A stretch of 64,000 bases of DNA, taken from contig CALVJY010000002.1 of NCBI GenBank assembly GCA_944332455.1, forward strand, positions 62,001-126,000, given 5' to 3'. Positions 57,390 to 64,000 of this stretch are shown here, piece after piece. Numbering within the stretch: the stretch's first letter is position 1; each line of letters starts with the position of its first letter. The notes under the pieces are model-generated. The model was not told the DNA's origin and ran no database searches. It saw nothing but the letters and a program-made list of their open reading frames with translations. A program made the translations under genes and the position numbers. Source of the stretch: an uncultured Clostridia bacterium. Its GTDB lineage: Bacteria > Bacillota > Clostridia > Christensenellales > HGM11417.

Positions 57390-57921
57390 TCCAAATAACG
57401 GTGCCCGACGGAAAGCTCCCCGCGGGTCGCCTTTCCGATCCCGCCGGCAAAAAGCGCTTTCAAATCCGCGCTTTCTTCAACACGATCCCCGCATCAGACG
57501 GGCAAAACTTTTTCTTCCTGATCGTCTTTCATCATCTTCCCCGGAACAGGCCTCCGCCTGTTCTTTTTTTGTCCGCCGGCCTCCAAACGCAGGGGGGCGT
57601 CGGCGCAACGCCCCTGCCTCTTCATTCGTTTTTATATGCTATGCCGGCCCTGCCGCGCAGAAATGCGCCGCAATGCCCCTGCCTCTTCCGCTGATTTTAT
57701 GCGCCGGCTCCAAACGGACGAGGGCATCATCACGGCGCCGTTTCCCTCTTCCCCCGGTTTTTGTCGGCTGCGCCCGCCGCCAGGAGGCACCGTCACAGCG
57801 TCCCGTCCCTCTTTGTCCGCCGCCCCCGCCGGAGCGGAAAACTTTTCGCCCGCCGGTCTAAACCGCCGCCGAGCCTCATAGACTAGACTAAAACCATTTT
57901 CCAAAGAGACGGAGGTGTCAG
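57390..57921. other. Intergenic region without recognised features
   Basis: 532 bases between araC and the SipL-like gene. Pyrimidine-rich on the plus strand; no open frame with a Shine-Dalgarno site, no hairpin with T-run, no consensus sigma-A promoter. A CATAGACT at 57877-57884 is a very weak candidate for a sigma-E type -10. Confidence 0.5.
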
Positions 57922-59436
57922 ATGGAATTTGAATGTATGACCGAAAAACTGCCCTGCGAGCGGTACGGCAGACTGGGCGAGAAGCAGACTCAGGCCGAGA
58001 TCCACCTCGATCCCGAGCCCGGCACCTCGGTCGACCGCATTTTGCTGGCCGAGGTCCGGCCCTCGGTCGGCCGCTCCGAGTGCGTGCGGGGAGAGATCCG
58101 CTTCTTCGGACGGGCGGAGTGCATGGCCGTCTATGCCGACGCAGAGGGAAAGATCCGGCGCACCACGGCCTCGGCCGAGTTTTCCGACCGCCTGGAGTCC
58201 GACCGGGCCAATCCCGCCTCGGAGGTCGGTTTCGAGTGCGCGACGGTGGACCTGACCTGTTCGCAGGCCGGGGAGGGCATCCGCCTTTCGGCCACCTTCG
58301 AGACCGCCGTCTTTCTGCGCGAGCGGGAGGAGCTGACTTCGGCCGTGGGCTGCGACAGCCTGATCGCCCGCTGCGAGGAGACCGAACTGATGCGGATCAC
58401 CGCCTGCGGGACCAAGACCCTGATCGCGGAGGAGGAATTCGAACACAAGGGGCAGATCACGGGGATCTGCTGTTCGGACTTTCAGGCCGACCTTTCGGGC
58501 TCGGTCCCGGCCCCCGACACCCTGATCGCCGAGGGCACGAGCTATCTGACCCTGACCTACTTCGACGAGGAGACCCAAAGCCTGGAACATCTGGTCCGGG
58601 ACTTCCCCATCCGGGAGGAGATCGAATTTCCCGGCTGCGGTTCTGCCGACCTGTGCGCCCTGAGCGTTTCGGCGGTCCGCCACTCCCTGGCGCTGACCCC
58701 CGACGAGGAGAGCAAGACCACCACCGTCCGGCTGGAGGCCGAACTCTGCCTCCGGTGCAAGTGCTTCGAGAGCGCCTCCTGCCGGGTCTGCGCGGACGCC
58801 TTCTCCCCCACGCACCGGCTGGACTGCCGCTACGAGGAGAAGGAGGTCACCGTTTACGAGGGCTCCGTCCACACCGTGGAAAAGGTGGAGGGCAGCTCGG
58901 TCCTGCCCGAGGAGATGCGGGAGATCTACCGCCTGATCGCGGTCTGCGCCTCCTCGGCCGCCGTGACCGGGGCCCGGGCCGAGGACGGCCGCCTGCTGGC
59001 CGAAGGGGTGATCCGGGCCGACCTGCTCTATGACGACGACGAGGGGAATAAGCACGGCGTGGCCGTGGAGGTCCCCTTTGCCCTGTCCGCGGACAGCCGC
59101 ATGGAGGCCGACGAGATCGAGGCCCGGGCGGTCGTGACCGAGATCTACGCCCGCAACCGCGGCCGGGAGATCGATCTGTTCGCCACCCTCTCCCTCCGGG
59201 CCGAGGGCTACAGCCAGCGCCGGATCCGGGTGCTCTGCGGGGCCGAGGCCGGCGAAGAGCTCCGTCCGGAATTCCCCATGAGCGTCTACTTCGCCGCCCC
59301 GGGCGAGCCTCTGTTCGAGGCCTGCAAGGCTCTGGGGGCCTCCGAGCAGACCCTGCGGGCCCAGAACGGCGACCTGCCCGAACGCTTCGAACGGGAGGAG
59401 CGGGTGGTCTGCTACCGCGGCGGCGAGACGGTCTGA
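57922..59436 (+). CDS. DUF3794 (SPOCS) protein with LysM-like C-terminus, SipL type
   Basis: 504-residue protein probably of the spore coat/envelope. It consists of repeated DUF3794 modules, seen as GEIRFFGRAECMAVYADAEG, GQITGICCSDFQADLSG and EGVIRADLLYDDDEGNKHGV, each with the VPF/DFP strand that follows (EVPFALSAD, VRDFPIREE). The C-terminal 45 residues (MSVYFAAPGEPLFEACKALG ... LRAQN) look like a shortened LysM domain. This order is that of SipL of Clostridioides difficile, which recruits SpoIVA during coat assembly; it fits the other sporulation genes in the window. GGAGG lies six bases before the ATG. An intrinsic terminator follows. The assignment as true SipL orthologue is an inference. 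Confidence 0.88.
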   Translation: MEFECMTEKLPCERYGRLGEKQTQAEIHLDPEPGTSVDRILLAEVRPSVGRSECVRGEIRFFGRAECMAVYADAEGKIRRTTASAEFSDRLESDRANPASEVGFECATVDLTCSQAGEGIRLSATFETAVFLREREELTSAVGCDSLIARCEETELMRITACGTKTLIAEEEFEHKGQITGICCSDFQADLSGSVPAPDTLIAEGTSYLTLTYFDEETQSLEHLVRDFPIREEIEFPGCGSADLCALSVSAVRHSLALTPDEESKTTTVRLEAELCLRCKCFESASCRVCADAFSPTHRLDCRYEEKEVTVYEGSVHTVEKVEGSSVLPEEMREIYRLIAVCASSAAVTGARAEDGRLLAEGVIRADLLYDDDEGNKHGVAVEVPFALSADSRMEADEIEARAVVTEIYARNRGREIDLFATLSLRAEGYSQRRIRVLCGAEAGEELRPEFPMSVYFAAPGEPLFEACKALGASEQTLRAQNGDLPERFEREERVVCYRGGETV

Positions 59437-59454
59437 AAAGCCGACCAATTTTTT

Positions 59455-59492
59455 GGAAGAGAGAGGGAGGTCACAACCTTCCTCTCTCTTCT
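59455..59492 (+). terminator. Terminator of the SipL-like gene
   Basis: 15-bp stem (56-70 paired with 77-91 in the 59400s; GAAGAGAGAGG with CCTCTCTCTTC) around a 6-nt loop. The T-run after it is short. Confidence 0.85.
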
Positions 59493-59654
59493 TGCTTTCC
59501 GCCTGAAAGCCAATCTTCCGCTCAAGATCATTCGCCCTGAAGCCCTCTTCTTTCGCCTGACTTTTCACAGCCGGTCTTAGACTTCGTTTGCTCTTCTGCC
59601 GCAGGCCGAAATCTGTCAAAAGGGGACCGGAAAAAAAATTTTTTGCTGTCAGGC

Positions 59655-59683
59655 TTGAAAGATGCTTCAGAATATGCTATAAT
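59655..59683 (+). promoter_or_regulatory. Sigma-A promoter of the GNAT-like gene
   Basis: -35 TTGAAA (59655-59660), 17-nt spacer, -10 TATAAT (59678-59683). Expected start near 59690. Confidence 0.87.
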
Positions 59684-59736
59684 AGAGGCGATGATAAGGG
59701 CGGGAGTTCTCCTGCCTCTGACGGAGGATCTGTTCT

Positions 59737-60159
59737 ATGATCGGCATCAGACGGGCGGTGTTGGAAGACGCCGAAAACCTGTACGACTTTTTCGAGGCCC
59801 GGGGAACTTCGCTCTCCCTGACGGACCTCATTTCCCTGCTCCGGGACGACGGTCTGCACTTTTACACCCTTTGGGAGGGGCGGGAACTGCTGGGCGGCTT
59901 CTGCTTTGAGCTGACAGAGGGCGTCGCCCGCCTGAATTTTCTGCTCCTTTCCGGCCCGGGCGAGGCGCTGAGTGCGGCCCTCTCCCTCACCGAGGCCCGC
60001 TATCCCGGGCTGAAGTCCTGGACCGCCGGCCCCGCGCTGGACGAGCAGGCCCTGAAGGAGGCAGGTTTCACCCGCCGGAAGGGAAGCCTGGTCCGCCCCG
60101 CCGCCCGACGCAGACTGCCCTATGCCGGGCGCCCGGCCGGCGCGCCGGCCTGTCCCTGA
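59737..60159 (+). CDS. Small GNAT-like protein (putative acetyltransferase)
   Basis: 140-residue protein whose first 25 residues (IGIRRAVLEDAENLYDFFEA) are the usual N-terminal strand-helix of GNAT acetyltransferases. A later segment, GLKSWTAGPALDEQALKEAGFTRRKG, resembles the closing part (ALKEAGF). The canonical acetyl-CoA loop (Q/RxxGxG/A) is not visible, and the middle is shortened, so catalytic activity is doubtful. The last 20 residues are Arg/Pro/Gly-rich. GGAGG stands nine bases before the ATG, and a consensus promoter lies 50 bases upstream, supporting it as a real gene. Confidence 0.72.
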   Translation: MIGIRRAVLEDAENLYDFFEARGTSLSLTDLISLLRDDGLHFYTLWEGRELLGGFCFELTEGVARLNFLLLSGPGEALSAALSLTEARYPGLKSWTAGPALDEQALKEAGFTRRKGSLVRPAARRRLPYAGRPAGAPACP

Positions 60160-60193
60160 GCCTTTCCGACCGACCCCCTCTTTTCCCCCGCCC

Positions 60194-60400
60194 TTTGCGG
60201 GAAAAGCCCCGGCAGGAGGGTTTTGGTGAGAGTTTTCTTTCCCTCAGCCTTTTACCAGCCTTTGCGGGAAAAGCCCCGGCAGGGTTAAAAAGGAGAGAGG
60301 ACCCCTGATCCCCTTCCCACAGCTTTTACGGGAAAACCCCGGAAAGGATTGAGAGCATGGACCCCTTTCCCGCTGCCTTTTACGGGAAAGCCCGCAAGGC
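60194..60400. repeat. Degenerate direct repeats downstream of the GNAT-like gene
   Basis: Related stretches TTTGCGGGAAAAGCCCCGG at 60194 and 60261 and TTTACGGGAAAACCCCGG-type copies at 60324 and 60378, spaced 54-67 bases. The remaining interval up to 60836 contains no gene; a weak hairpin GGCCGG/CCGGCC with TTTT lies at 60535-60560. Confidence 0.65.
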
Positions 60401-60836
60401 CGCTCTTTCCGCTGTCGGGGAAAGAATTTTTGATGAGGGCGATGCGGTCGCCCCCCTTTCCGCGCCGTTTCAGGCGAGGGGTACTGCCCTGCCGTTCCGT
60501 TACAGCAAAATAATGCCTTTGCCGGGCCGGTCCTTCGGGGCCGGCCTTTTGAAGGCCGGGGCTCCGTTTAAGCCGGGGGTTCCGTCTGGAGAAAAAAGCC
60601 GTAAGATCGATCAAAAAAGGGCAGCTGCCCGAAGGGCGTTTCCAAACCGCATGTTGTTTTCAGGGGAAGCCCGGGCAAGAGGATCCGATCTCTGCGGAAA
60701 TTTCCCCTATTCAGACCTCTTTTTAAAAAAATTTTCCCGTATTACCCCTTTCGGGAACTCCGGCTGCCCGAAGGGGCGCGGGCGGCGGCTCGAAAGCCTT
60801 TCGGCGGGCTTGGAAAGGCCCGCCCGGGCAGAACGT

Positions 60837-60865
60837 TTGACTTTTGTCCGCCCTCATGCTACAAT
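60837..60865 (+). promoter_or_regulatory. Sigma-A promoter of the membrane zinc-ribbon gene
   Basis: -35 TTGACT (60837-60842), 17-nt spacer, -10 TACAAT (60860-60865). Expected start near 60872. Confidence 0.87.
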
Positions 60866-60924
60866 AAGAATGCGGCCCCTGCCGCCGCCCGGCCGTATCC
60901 GGGCATTCCCCGGGAGGTTCCCCT

Positions 60925-61440
60925 ATGGATTTCAAACGCCTGAAAAAACACACCAACGCCTGGTTCTGGGCCTCGCTGATCGTCTCGGTCGCCTTCGTGG
61001 CCGCCATCCCCGGCCTGGTGCTGTCCGCCGTCCACGGCATCACCTTTCTGCTGGTGATCTGCATCGTCTGCCTGGCGGGCGGATTTTATGCCATGCCCAT
61101 TCTGTGGATGAACTTTGGAAACACCGTGGGCTTTAAGCGGCTGCTGGTGGCCGTGGACGCCGAAAACCTTTACACCGTGGCGGAGCTGAGCAGCCACCTG
61201 GGGAAAACGCCCGCTCAGGTCCGGGACAAGCTGAAGGCCGCCATCCAGAAGCGTTACATCACCGATTATCTCTTCGTCGACGACGCCCTGGTCCTCAACG
61301 AAAACCGCAAACAGCGCAAAAAGGTGGCGGGCAACCAGTGCCGCAACTGCGGCGCTCCCCTGGTGATGACCGACGACGGGCTGGTCTGCCCCTACTGCGG
61401 CGCCCTGTTCGTGGAACCCGCCGAACAAAAAAAGGCCTGA
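60925..61440 (+). CDS. Membrane protein with winged-helix-like segment and C-terminal zinc ribbon
   Basis: 171-residue protein. Two transmembrane helices (about 13-35 and 40-63), a cytoplasmic helical segment that looks like a winged helix/PCI-type domain (about 75-118; DAENLYTVAELSSHLGKTPA then VRDKLKAAIQKRYITDYLFV), and a C-terminal zinc ribbon NCGAPLVMTDDGLVCPYCGA with two Cys pairs (the first as CRNC). Such proteins occur in clostridial genomes without a known role. The layout suggests a membrane-tethered protein- or nucleic-acid-binding factor, which is inference. GGGAGG lies upstream of the ATG and a good promoter 60 bases before it. Monocistronic. Confidence 0.87.
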   Translation: MDFKRLKKHTNAWFWASLIVSVAFVAAIPGLVLSAVHGITFLLVICIVCLAGGFYAMPILWMNFGNTVGFKRLLVAVDAENLYTVAELSSHLGKTPAQVRDKLKAAIQKRYITDYLFVDDALVLNENRKQRKKVAGNQCRNCGAPLVMTDDGLVCPYCGALFVEPAEQKKA

Positions 61441-61688
61441 GGCGCCGTGTCATTCCGGACAGCCGTGCCGACCGGATCTTTTGACCGGGCAGGCGTTACA
61501 AACGGGAGGCCGGCAGTGATTATCTCTGTCAATTGATTGAATCTCTCTATCAATGAATATATCTATCTGAACGTCTCTATCCCCTGTCACAATATCACAG
61601 GTGATCATGCTGCCACTCTGCTGTCATCATACCGCCGTTCTGCGGCCATACGGCCCCGGAACCGCCATCAATTCGCAAATGTACATCT
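61441..61688. other. AT-richer intergenic region
   Basis: Contains an unusually A/T-rich stretch for this window (about 61518-61610) with repeated TCTCTATC and the inverted repeat CCTGT/ACAGG (61582-61600). No gene, promoter or known RNA recognised. Confidence 0.4.
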
Positions 61689-61817
61689 GAGGCGGCCTCA
61701 AAGACCGCCTGAGGGAGATCCGCACTTCATGCGGCGTCTGCCCTGAGGCGGCCTCAAAGACCGCCTGAGGGAGATCCGCACTTCATGCGGCGTCTGCCCT
61801 GAGGCGGCCGGGCCGCC
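61689..61817. repeat. 56-nt tandem repeat, two perfect copies plus a part
   Basis: Copies at 61689-61744 and 61745-61800 are identical; a third begins GAGGCGGC at 61801. Each copy can form two hairpins: AGGCGG/CCGCCT and CCGCA/TGCGG. The array ends 12 bases before the Shine-Dalgarno region of the aminopeptidase gene, so it is part of its leader. Confidence 0.93.
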
Positions 61818-61828
61818 GGGAGTTTTTT

Positions 61829-63094
61829 ATGACCTTACTGCAAAAACTGGACGCGGCGCCGACGGCTTATCAGGCGGTCGGGCTGGCCGCGGCGCAGCTG
61901 GAACAGGCCGGCTTTGCCCGGCTGGACGAGGCCGGGGCCTGGACCCTGGAGCCCGGAAAGGGTTACTTTGTGATCCGGGACGGTTCGGCCCTGATCGCCT
62001 TTTTCTGCCCGCCGAAGGCGGAGGGCGGCTTTTTGATCGCGGCCGCCCACACCGACTCCCCCGCGCTCAAGCTCAAGTACGGCCGCTGCGGGGACAAGGA
62101 GGCCCTGCTCCTCCCCGTCGAGGCCTACGGCGGGGGGATCTTTTACTCCTTTCTGGACCGCCCGCTGGCCATCGCCGGCCGCCTGATCCTCGAGGAGGGG
62201 GCCTGCCTGCGCAGCCTGCCGGTGGTCAGCCGGGCCACCGTGGTCATCCCCAGCGTGGCCGTCCACTTCAACCGCGAGGTCAACAAGGGGCTGGCCCTCA
62301 ATCCGCAGACCGACCTCCGCCCCCTGTGCGGCCTGGATCCCGGCTTCGACGTTCTGGCCGCGCTGGCCGCCGACGCCGGCGCGCCGGGCGCCCGGGTGCG
62401 GGACTTCGATCTCTTTCTGGTCAACCGCACCCCCGCCTTTCGGTTCGGCTTCGGCGAGGAGCTGATCTGCGCCCCCCGGATCGACAATCTGACCTCCTGC
62501 TTTGCCGCCGTGGACGCCCTGACCGCGGCCCGGCCCTCCCGCTTTGCCGTCGTCTACCTGGCCGACCACGAGGAGATCGGCTCCCGCACCCCCCAGGGCG
62601 CGGCCTCCTCCTTTCTGCGGGACACCCTGCGCAGAGCCGCGCAGGCCCTGGGACGGGACTTTGACGGCATGCTGGCGGAGTCCTTCCTGCTGTCGGCGGA
62701 CAACGCCCACGCCCGGCATCCCAATCATCCCGAGCTCTCCGACCCCGACCATCCCGTCCTGCTGAACGGCGGCGTGGTCGTCAAGCACCACGCCAACCGC
62801 AACTACACCACGGATGCCCTCTCCTCCGCCCTGATCCGCAAAATTTTCGAGGGAGCCGGGGTGCGGGTGCAGGACTTTTTCATGCGCTCGGATCTGCGCT
62901 GCGGCGGCACGCTGGGGGCGCTGGCCTCCACCCTGCTCCCCGTGCGCTCGGCCGACATCGGGCTGGCCCAGCTGGCCATGCACGCCGCCGCCGAGACCGT
63001 GGGCGCCGCCGACTTCGAGGGGCTGGTCCGGGGACTGACCGCCTTTTTCCAGACCCCATTGACCGTCCGGGGAGAGGAAGTCGTTCTGGCATGA
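61829..63094 (+). CDS. M18 family aminopeptidase
   Basis: 421-residue cytoplasmic zinc aminopeptidase releasing N-terminal residues from peptides. Seen: metal-ligand motif AAAHTDSP (His, Asp; about residues 70-77), RIDNLTSCFAAVDAL (bridging Asp), DHEEIGSRTPQGA (Glu-Glu, with catalytic Glu), a Asp-containing SADNAHARHPNHPEL, and the C-terminal VVKHHANRNYTT and RSDLRCGGTLG, where the last metal ligands lie. All M18 landmarks are present and length is normal. The ATG follows GGGAGTTTTTT. It overlaps the YbaK gene by four bases (ATGA), making a two-gene operon. The 56-nt repeats upstream may affect its expression. Confidence 0.95.
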   Translation: MTLLQKLDAAPTAYQAVGLAAAQLEQAGFARLDEAGAWTLEPGKGYFVIRDGSALIAFFCPPKAEGGFLIAAAHTDSPALKLKYGRCGDKEALLLPVEAYGGGIFYSFLDRPLAIAGRLILEEGACLRSLPVVSRATVVIPSVAVHFNREVNKGLALNPQTDLRPLCGLDPGFDVLAALAADAGAPGARVRDFDLFLVNRTPAFRFGFGEELICAPRIDNLTSCFAAVDALTAARPSRFAVVYLADHEEIGSRTPQGAASSFLRDTLRRAAQALGRDFDGMLAESFLLSADNAHARHPNHPELSDPDHPVLLNGGVVVKHHANRNYTTDALSSALIRKIFEGAGVRVQDFFMRSDLRCGGTLGALASTLLPVRSADIGLAQLAMHAAAETVGAADFEGLVRGLTAFFQTPLTVRGEEVVLA

Positions 63095-63555
63095 CCGACA
63101 AGACCAACGTCATGCGGATCCTCGAACAGCACGGGATCCCCTTTGTCCCCCACGCCTACGACCCCGCGGAGACCGAGGGGGTCAAAGTGGCCGCCCTGGT
63201 GGGGAAAGATCCGGACTCGGTGTTCAAGACCCTGGTCACCCGGGCCGGGCAGGAGTTTCTGGTCTTCGTCATTCCGGTCTCCTGCACCCTGGATCTGAAA
63301 AAGGCGGCCCGCGCCGCCGCGGTCAAGAGCGTGGAGATGATCCGCCAGAAAGAACTGTTCCCCCTGACCGGCTACGTGCACGGCGGCTGTTCCCCCGTGG
63401 GCATGAAGAAGGCCTTCCGCACCTTTGTGGACGAGACCGCCCAGCTGTTCGGGAGCATCTGCGTCAGCGCCGGAAAACTGGGACATCAGGTCGAACTGTC
63501 CCCCTCCGATCTGTGCGGACTGATCGGCGCCCCCTACGCCGACCTGACCGCCTGA
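63091..63555 (+). CDS. ybaK: Cys-tRNA(Pro)/Cys-tRNA(Cys) deacylase YbaK
   Basis: 154-residue editing enzyme that hydrolyses mischarged aminoacyl-tRNA (Cys-tRNA(Pro)) in trans. Seen: TNVMRILEQHGIPFVPHAYD at the start, DSVFKTLVTRAG with the catalytic Lys (about 45), FVIPVSCTLDLKKAARA, and GYVHGGCSPVGMKK with the GGCSPxG loop of the YbaK/EbsC family. The ATG overlaps the aminopeptidase stop codon. Its last 45 bases and the stop codon belong to a 53-bp sequence that recurs at 63910-63962. The hairpin AGTCCGGGA-A-TCCCGGACT (63554-63572) spans the stop codon end. Confidence 0.95.
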   Translation: MTDKTNVMRILEQHGIPFVPHAYDPAETEGVKVAALVGKDPDSVFKTLVTRAGQEFLVFVIPVSCTLDLKKAARAAAVKSVEMIRQKELFPLTGYVHGGCSPVGMKKAFRTFVDETAQLFGSICVSAGKLGHQVELSPSDLCGLIGAPYADLTA

Positions 63556-63563
63556 GTCCGGGA
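63511..63563. repeat. 53-bp direct repeat, copy 1 (3' end of ybaK)
   Basis: Encodes the last 14 residues and stop codon of YbaK plus eight more bases. It is identical to 63910-63962 over 53 bases; the match ends abruptly on both sides. Confidence 0.95.
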
Positions 63564-63611
63564 ATCCCGGACTTATAGCGAGGCAAAACAATACCGATCG
63601 GGAGGCATCAG

Positions 63612-63821
63612 ATGAGAGACGAATACGATTTTTCCAACGCGAAGAGAAATCCTTACGCAAAAAAGCTGAAGAAACAGATCACCATCAACCTGGATCTGGA
63701 GACCATCGAGTATTTTAAGGCAAAATCGCTGGAATCCGGGATCCCCTATCAGACCCTGATCAACTTGTATCTGACAGACTGCGCGCAAAAGGGAAAAAAT
63801 ATTTCCATCAGCTGGCAATGA
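63612..63821 (+). CDS. BrnA-like / ribbon-helix-helix antitoxin, orphan
   Basis: 69-residue protein. N-terminal basic segment (KRNPYAKKLKKQITINLD) followed by a ribbon-helix-helix fold: beta strand ITINLD, helix LETIEYFKAKSLESG, turn IPYQ, helix TLINLYLTDCAQKG. This is the pattern of the BrnA antitoxin family (DNA-binding autoregulator partner of the BrnT RNase). No BrnT-like toxin lies next to it: upstream is ybaK, downstream the window ends after a terminator. It may be an orphan antitoxin or a stand-alone repressor. GGGAGG lies six bases before the ATG. The gene sits between two copies of a 53-bp direct repeat, suggesting that it arrived or was duplicated as a unit. Confidence 0.87.
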   Translation: MRDEYDFSNAKRNPYAKKLKKQITINLDLETIEYFKAKSLESGIPYQTLINLYLTDCAQKGKNISISWQ

Positions 63822-63847
63822 ACCTGACCGGCAGAGCGCGCCCGGAG

Positions 63848-63897
63848 AACGCAAAACGCAGCCTTGCATCCAAGGCCGCGTTTTGCGTTGTCTCTTT
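63848..63897 (+). terminator. Terminator of the antitoxin-like gene
   Basis: Long stem AACGCAAAACGC/GCGTTTTGCGTT (63848-63859 with 63878-63889), extended after one mismatch by GCCTTG/CAAGGC around CATC. A pyrimidine-rich tract TCTCTTTTGTC follows. Confidence 0.88.
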
Positions 63898-63909
63898 TGT
63901 CTGAACCGA

Positions 63910-63962
63910 CTGTGCGGACTGATCGGCGCCCCCTACGCCGACCTGACCGCCTGAGTCCGGGA
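63910..63962. repeat. 53-bp direct repeat, copy 2
   Basis: Identical to the ybaK 3' end at 63511-63563, offset 399 bases, but without a coding frame around it. Downstream bases to 64000 are AT-rich, with the palindrome ATATGCGCATAT at 63977-63988, and hold nothing else recognisable. Confidence 0.95.
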
Positions 63963-64000
63963 TTTTAAGATTTCTCATATGCGCATATATATCAAAATAA

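Noticed and set aside
57883-59619. 578-codon minus-strand open frame opposite the SipL-like gene
   Set aside because: Antisense shadow; the plus strand has the DUF3794 modules, Shine-Dalgarno site and terminator.
60357-61136. 259-codon plus-strand open frame upstream of the zinc-ribbon gene
   Set aside because: Crosses degenerate repeats and the promoter of the next gene, no Shine-Dalgarno site, product without recognisable features.
63612-63821. Complete BrnT/BrnA toxin-antitoxin pair
   Set aside because: Only the antitoxin-like gene is present; upstream is ybaK and downstream a terminator and repeat, with no BrnT-like frame within the window.

Overview
The window reads as a GC-rich, endospore-forming member of the Clostridia (Bacillota). 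Four genes point to sporulation: spoIIR, the sleB-ypeB germination pair, and a DUF3794/LysM protein of the SipL type. Promoters are classical sigma-A boxes with 16-18 nt spacers, Shine-Dalgarno sites are strong, and several secreted proteins are lipobox lipoproteins. The large extracellular proteins (InlB B-repeats, GLUG, BIG2 and MBG-like modules) and the glycan-utilisation operon suggest an uncultured gut clostridium, perhaps of the Christensenellales. That placement is inference from gene content only.

Layout. 1-4.2 kb (+): 3' part of glmM, spoIIR, sleB, ypeB. 4.3-15.6 kb (-): a three-gene operon of very large lipoproteins, read from a good promoter with a long structured leader. 16.2-28.5 kb (-): a giant signal-peptide surface protein, a small lipoprotein, an ABC ATPase, an ABC-2 type permease and a membrane-anchored Ig/beta-helix-like protein. 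28.5-30.45 kb: repeat-rich DNA without a convincing gene. 30.45-40 kb: housekeeping and small functions (GtrA-like flippase, RarA, DUF5655, rubrerythrin, TtcA-type thiolase, deoxyinosine glycosylase, MTA/SAH-type nucleosidase, DUF2156 protein, a sensory-rhodopsin-transducer family protein) and two tRNA-Ser genes (CGA and GGA).

40.2-57.4 kb looks like a Gram-positive polysaccharide utilisation locus. An AraC regulator (+) is divergent from a minus-strand operon of SGNH esterase, sugar-binding lipoprotein, two CUT1 permeases, two paralogous GH99/WbsX-like lipoproteins, an acetyl-esterase-like lipoprotein, a modular surface protein and a cytoplasmic GH78 alpha-L-rhamnosidase. The likely scheme is deacetylation and cutting of a rhamnose-containing glycan outside the cell, uptake by the ABC system (its ATPase is not encoded here), and release of rhamnose inside. 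57.9-64 kb (+): SipL-like protein, a GNAT-like protein, a membrane zinc-ribbon protein, an M18 aminopeptidase with a YbaK deacylase, and an orphan BrnA-like antitoxin flanked by a 53-bp duplication of the ybaK 3' end.

The most unusual signals are: the giant surface protein/ABC exporter operon; the glycan locus with its unassigned TIM-barrel lipoproteins and its 121-residue surface modules; four GTATAC-centred palindromes in repeat-rich intergenic DNA, one of them inside a candidate promoter of the glycan operon; gene-3'-end duplications; and the antitoxin cassette flanked by direct repeats.
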